Below, in pieces: positions 6,291 through 7,292 of a stretch of DNA of 7,292 bases; position 1 is the stretch's first letter, and the number at the start of each line of letters is the position of its first letter. Source of the DNA: an uncultured Clostridia bacterium (GTDB taxonomy: Bacteria; Bacillota; Clostridia; Christensenellales; Borkfalkiaceae); NCBI GenBank assembly GCA_934273135.1, contig CAKQSU010000052.1, positions 1 through 7,292 of the forward strand. The letters are read 5' to 3'. The translations under genes were made by a program, and so were the position numbers. The notes beneath the pieces were generated by a model. It was given only the letters and a program-made list of their open reading frames with translations, was not told the origin of the DNA and made no database searches.

Positions 6291-6846
6291 ACTCTATCGG
6301 GTTGCCTTGCTTGTCGAAAAGCGGCAGCGGTTCGAGATAGATTATATCGTCGCGCTTAGCGGCGTCGCCTTCGGCTAAAACGGTCATTTTGCCGACGATG
6401 TTTCCGCCCGCTTCCTTAACGAGGTTTTCGAGAGCGTTTAATGACGCTCCCGTCGAGATAACGTCGTCTACGATAAGCACGCGCTTGTTCTTAAGATACG
6501 CCACGTCCTCGCCGTCGAGATAGAGTTTTTGATGAAACGCCGTCGTTATGGAATCCACGTCGAAAGAAACCACGTTGCGCATATAAAGCTTAGGGGCTTT
6601 TCTTGCGAGTATATAGCGGTTTTCGCCCATAAGGCGAGCCATCGAGCAGATGAGCGGAATGCCTTTTGACTCCGCCGTAATCATAACGTCATGCTCGGGC
6701 GCGCGCTTGATGAGTTCTTTTGCGCAAGCCTCGGTGAGTTCGGTATCGCCGAACATAACAAAGCCCGCGATATCGAGCTTATCGTTTAAAGGACACAGCG
6801 GAAGAGAACGCTCCAACCCCGCTATTTTCATTTTGTAATATTCCAT
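6289..6846 (-). CDS. PRPP-dependent phosphoribosyltransferase, adenine phosphoribosyltransferase-like
   Basis: Cytoplasmic type I phosphoribosyltransferase of 185 residues, probably in purine salvage (base plus PRPP to nucleotide plus pyrophosphate). The PRPP-binding motif VLIVDDVISTGAS is intact at 123-135, with the acidic pair D127-D128. A pyrophosphate-loop-like segment TAESKGIPL is at 57-65, and the basic ARKAPKLYM at 81-89 and the flexible-loop region SFDVDSITT at 94-102 resemble the COG0503 adenine/xanthine group. Base specificity cannot be read from this, and bacterial annotations in this branch vary, so no symbol is given. I chose the ATG at 6846 because AGGGTAGGA (6858-6850) precedes it. 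The ATG nine codons upstream (6873) has no ribosome binding site, and the one at 6831 lacks one as well. The stop codon lies within the last hairpin of the adjacent repeat array. It is downstream of the DUF1292 gene on the same strand with a 64-bp gap. Confidence 0.87.
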   Translation of the reverse strand: MEYYKMKIAGLERSLPLCPLNDKLDIAGFVMFGDTELTEACAKELIKRAPEHDVMITAESKGIPLICSMARLMGENRYILARKAPKLYMRNVVSFDVDSITTAFHQKLYLDGEDVAYLKNKRVLIVDDVISTGASLNALENLVKEAGGNIVGKMTVLAEGDAAKRDDIIYLEPLPLFDKQGNPIE

Positions 6847-6873
6847 TTTTCCTACCCTTTTAGCCGCAAGCAT

Positions 6874-6903
6874 ATTTTAAAGCATTCGCCCGCGGTTAAG
6901 CAA
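6874..6903 (-). promoter_or_regulatory. Possible promoter for the phosphoribosyltransferase gene
   Basis: On the minus strand TTGCTT (6903-6898) and TAAAAT (6879-6874) are separated by 18 bp. The -10 matches five of six consensus bases, but the -35 only three. Transcription would begin near 6867, downstream of the ATG at 6873, which agrees with choosing the start at 6846. The gene may equally be co-transcribed with the DUF1292 gene; no clear terminator is seen in between. Confidence 0.3.
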
Positions 6904-6910
6904 AAATCAA

Positions 6911-7288
6911 TTATTCGTGGTGATGGTGGCAACCGCAGCCGCAACCGCAATCGTCGTCCTCGCCCTCTTCGTCGTCCTCGTCGAGCGCGTCGCAGAAAGC
7001 TTCGTAAACTTCGTCGAGCAAATCTTCGTCCTCAACGGGGAGAAGAGTACCTTCTTCCTCGCCGATTTCAAAAATGATAACCTCTTCGGGGTCTACGCCT
7101 TCCATTTCCTCCGCGGGCTGGAAAAACGCATAAGTCTTGTCCTTGTGGTCTATCGTGCCGATATGATAAAACTTATGAACGTCGCCGTTGTCGCCGGTGA
7201 GTTCCACAACTTCGTCTTCGCAGCAATCGCAAGCTTCGTCTTCACAAGCATTTTCGCCGTGTTTTAAATCTTTTTCGTCCATTGTCAT
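6911..7288 (-). CDS. DUF1292-family protein with Cys-rich ends and a CGCGCGCHHHH tail
   Basis: Small, very acidic cytoplasmic protein of 125 residues with unknown function. The middle (about 26-100) matches the DUF1292 (YrzB-like) pattern: EVVELTGDNGDVHKFYHIGT, KTYAFFQPAEE, EEVIIFEIGEEEGTLLPVEDEDLLDEVYEAF. Typical members are about 90 residues; the extra parts are an N-terminal cysteine cluster (C15, C20, C22, C23) and a C-terminal tail of an acidic run followed by C114, C116, C118, C120 and H121-H124. This tail looks able to bind transition metal ions, but that is an inference. In Bacillota, DUF1292 genes commonly sit near yqgF and ireB; here the next gene is a phosphoribosyltransferase, and what lies upstream is outside the window. 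The start is taken as the ATG at 7288, with an in-frame ATG at 7282 as the alternative. Only four bases upstream are visible, so the ribosome binding site cannot be checked and the reading frame could even extend further. Confidence 0.85.
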   Translation of the reverse strand: MTMDEKDLKHGENACEDEACDCCEDEVVELTGDNGDVHKFYHIGTIDHKDKTYAFFQPAEEMEGVDPEEVIIFEIGEEEGTLLPVEDEDLLDEVYEAFCDALDEDDEEGEDDDCGCGCGCHHHHE

Positions 7289-7292
7289 AGGT

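Noticed and set aside
6847..6910. Terminator between the DUF1292 gene and the phosphoribosyltransferase gene
   Set aside because: Only the short CCGCGG palindrome is present, with no real stem-loop and T-run, so read-through remains possible.
6914..6946. CGCGCGC-HHHH tail as an engineered affinity tag
   Set aside because: There are only four histidines, preceded by a Cys-Gly repeat and acidic run in the same frame and composition as the rest of the protein, with no vector-like sequence around it; a natural tail is the simpler reading.

Overview
The window looks like a chromosomal stretch from a low-to-moderate GC Gram-positive bacterium of the class Clostridia, possibly an uncultured gut lineage. 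This is inferred from strong AGGAG-type ribosome binding sites, tightly packed genes, hairpin-plus-T-run terminators, and the families present (XRE-cupin regulator beside potABCD, a Clostridia-type phosphoribosyltransferase, DUF1292). The species cannot be named from this sequence alone.

Region 1 (1-5482) is a polyamine (spermidine/putrescine) ABC transporter locus. An XRE-cupin regulator, cut off by the left window edge, is followed by potA (ATPase), potB and potC (permeases) and potD (substrate-binding protein). The four pot genes are translationally packed: 1 nt apart, then 7 nt and 4 nt overlaps. The operon ends at a strong intrinsic terminator at 5447-5482. The regulator probably senses a small ligand through its cupin domain and controls the transporter. 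Two transporter parts are unusually large. PotA carries what looks like a second copy of its C-terminal TOBE module. PotD has an inserted acidic/tyrosine-rich segment and a C-terminal membrane helix in place of an N-terminal lipobox.

Region 2 (5515-6146) is a single-gene unit: a near-perfect housekeeping promoter, a YbjN-domain protein, and its own terminator.

Region 3 (6147-6290) is a non-coding gap between convergent genes. It holds an array of five small hairpins joined by ACATCAC-like linkers, resembling REP/BIME-type intergenic elements. The last hairpin reaches the stop codon of the neighbouring gene.

Region 4 (6289-7292, minus strand) holds a DUF1292 protein with an unusual Cys/His-rich tail, followed by a PRPP-dependent purine-type phosphoribosyltransferase.

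Most of the window is ordinary accessory metabolism and transport. I found no wholly new system. The parts most worth a second look are the altered PotA/PotD architecture, the hairpin array and the DUF1292 tail.
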